DNA from: Zipacnadum sp036504235
GTDB lineage: Bacteria > Armatimonadota > Zipacnadia > Zipacnadales > Zipacnadaceae
Direction of reading: 5' to 3'
DNA length: 12,479 nucleotides
NCBI GenBank assembly: GCA_036504235.1
Contig: DASXVN010000058.1
Coordinates: 1 to 12,479, forward strand
The position numbers and the translations under genes are program-made. The notes beneath the pieces are model-generated. The model worked only from the letters and a program-made list of their open reading frames with translations. It searched no databases and had not been told where the DNA came from. Within the stretch, counting starts at the first letter, position 1. Each line of letters opens with the position of its first letter. This document shows, piece by piece, positions 12,292 to 12,479 of the stretch.

Positions 12292-12325
12292 AACGGCCGG
12301 CGGGGGACGTAGCCCCCGCCCTACA
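12292..12325. repeat. 34-bp repeat unit, copy 2
   Basis: Identical over 34 bases to 105-138, including the GGCGGGGG/CCCCCGCC stem and the ACGTAG loop. Here it directly follows a CCCCTCTCCC-type palindrome, showing that the two repeat families occur side by side. From 12326 to 12479 I see no gene. A TTCGCTCGCTCCAC string near 12439-12452 resembles 8630-8644 in the nested element, differing by a one-base gap. Confidence 0.85.
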
Positions 12326-12479
12326 TGGGGCAGCGGTCTACGCGGGCGGAGCAAGGGTTCTGTTAAGAAACCGCCTCCGCGGGTGCGGCTTTCAGGCCGG
12401 GTTGTATTGCCGCCGGGGCCGCTGGCCGAAAAAAGCGTTCGCTCGCTCCACGCCGCGCGCTGCGGTCTTCTTTAGATTG

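Noticed and set aside
12284..12475. Small plus-strand frame after flagellin
   Set aside because: Starts inside repeat linkers and runs through the 34-bp repeat; no domain seen.
1..12479. CRISPR array, tRNA, rRNA, integrase or complete insertion sequence
   Set aside because: No regularly spaced direct repeats, no clover-leaf or rRNA-like stretch, and no transposase or integrase reading frame were found.

Overview
The window is a high-GC stretch of a flagellar gene cluster from a bacterium with a flagellum. In order it carries fliE, fliF, fliH, a reverse-strand dehydrogenase gene, fliI, a FliA-like sigma factor gene, flhA, a sigma54-activator-like response regulator, csrA and a flagellin gene. 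The organism cannot be named from this sequence. The high GC, the unusual gene order, and the many intergenic hairpins joined by ACGGCAACG-type linkers and CCTCACCC...CCCCTCTCCC palindromes would fit a poorly sampled phylum such as Armatimonadota. That placement is only an inference.

Layout. Bases 1-169 hold hairpin repeats. Bases 170-2836 are a compact fliE-fliF-fliH block; fliG, normally between fliF and fliH, is missing. A perfect 10-bp stem separates fliH from the convergent MDR dehydrogenase gene (2888-3889, minus strand). fliI (3993-5318) and the divergent sigma28-family gene overlap by ATGA. A 259-base repeat-filled spacer leads to flhA (6309-8393). A 517-base spacer (8394-8910) holds a nested inverted-repeat element and a near-perfect sigma28 promoter. 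After it come the activator (8911-10095), csrA (10146-10406), a 424-base spacer with more repeats and the flagellin leader, flagellin (10831-12216), and further repeats to the end.

How the genes work together. FliE, FliF, FliH, FliI and FlhA are rod, MS-ring and export-apparatus parts. The right half looks like a late-gene regulatory cassette. A sigma28-type promoter (TAAAGTTT-N11-GCCGATAT) reads into an enhancer-binding-protein-like regulator that lacks a DNA-binding domain. Its receiver has Asn in place of the phospho-acceptor Asp, and its GAFTGA loop reads GAYTSA. csrA follows 50 bases later. Two hairpins before csrA and two before flagellin each show the CsrA-site core CANGGANG, with the hexaloop ANGGAN closed by C-G on a 5-bp or longer stem. 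In each pair the second hairpin contains the Shine-Dalgarno sequence. This predicts that CsrA represses both its own translation and that of flagellin. The sigma28-family protein encoded here has lost several usually conserved DNA-contact residues, so whether it is the factor that reads these promoters is open.
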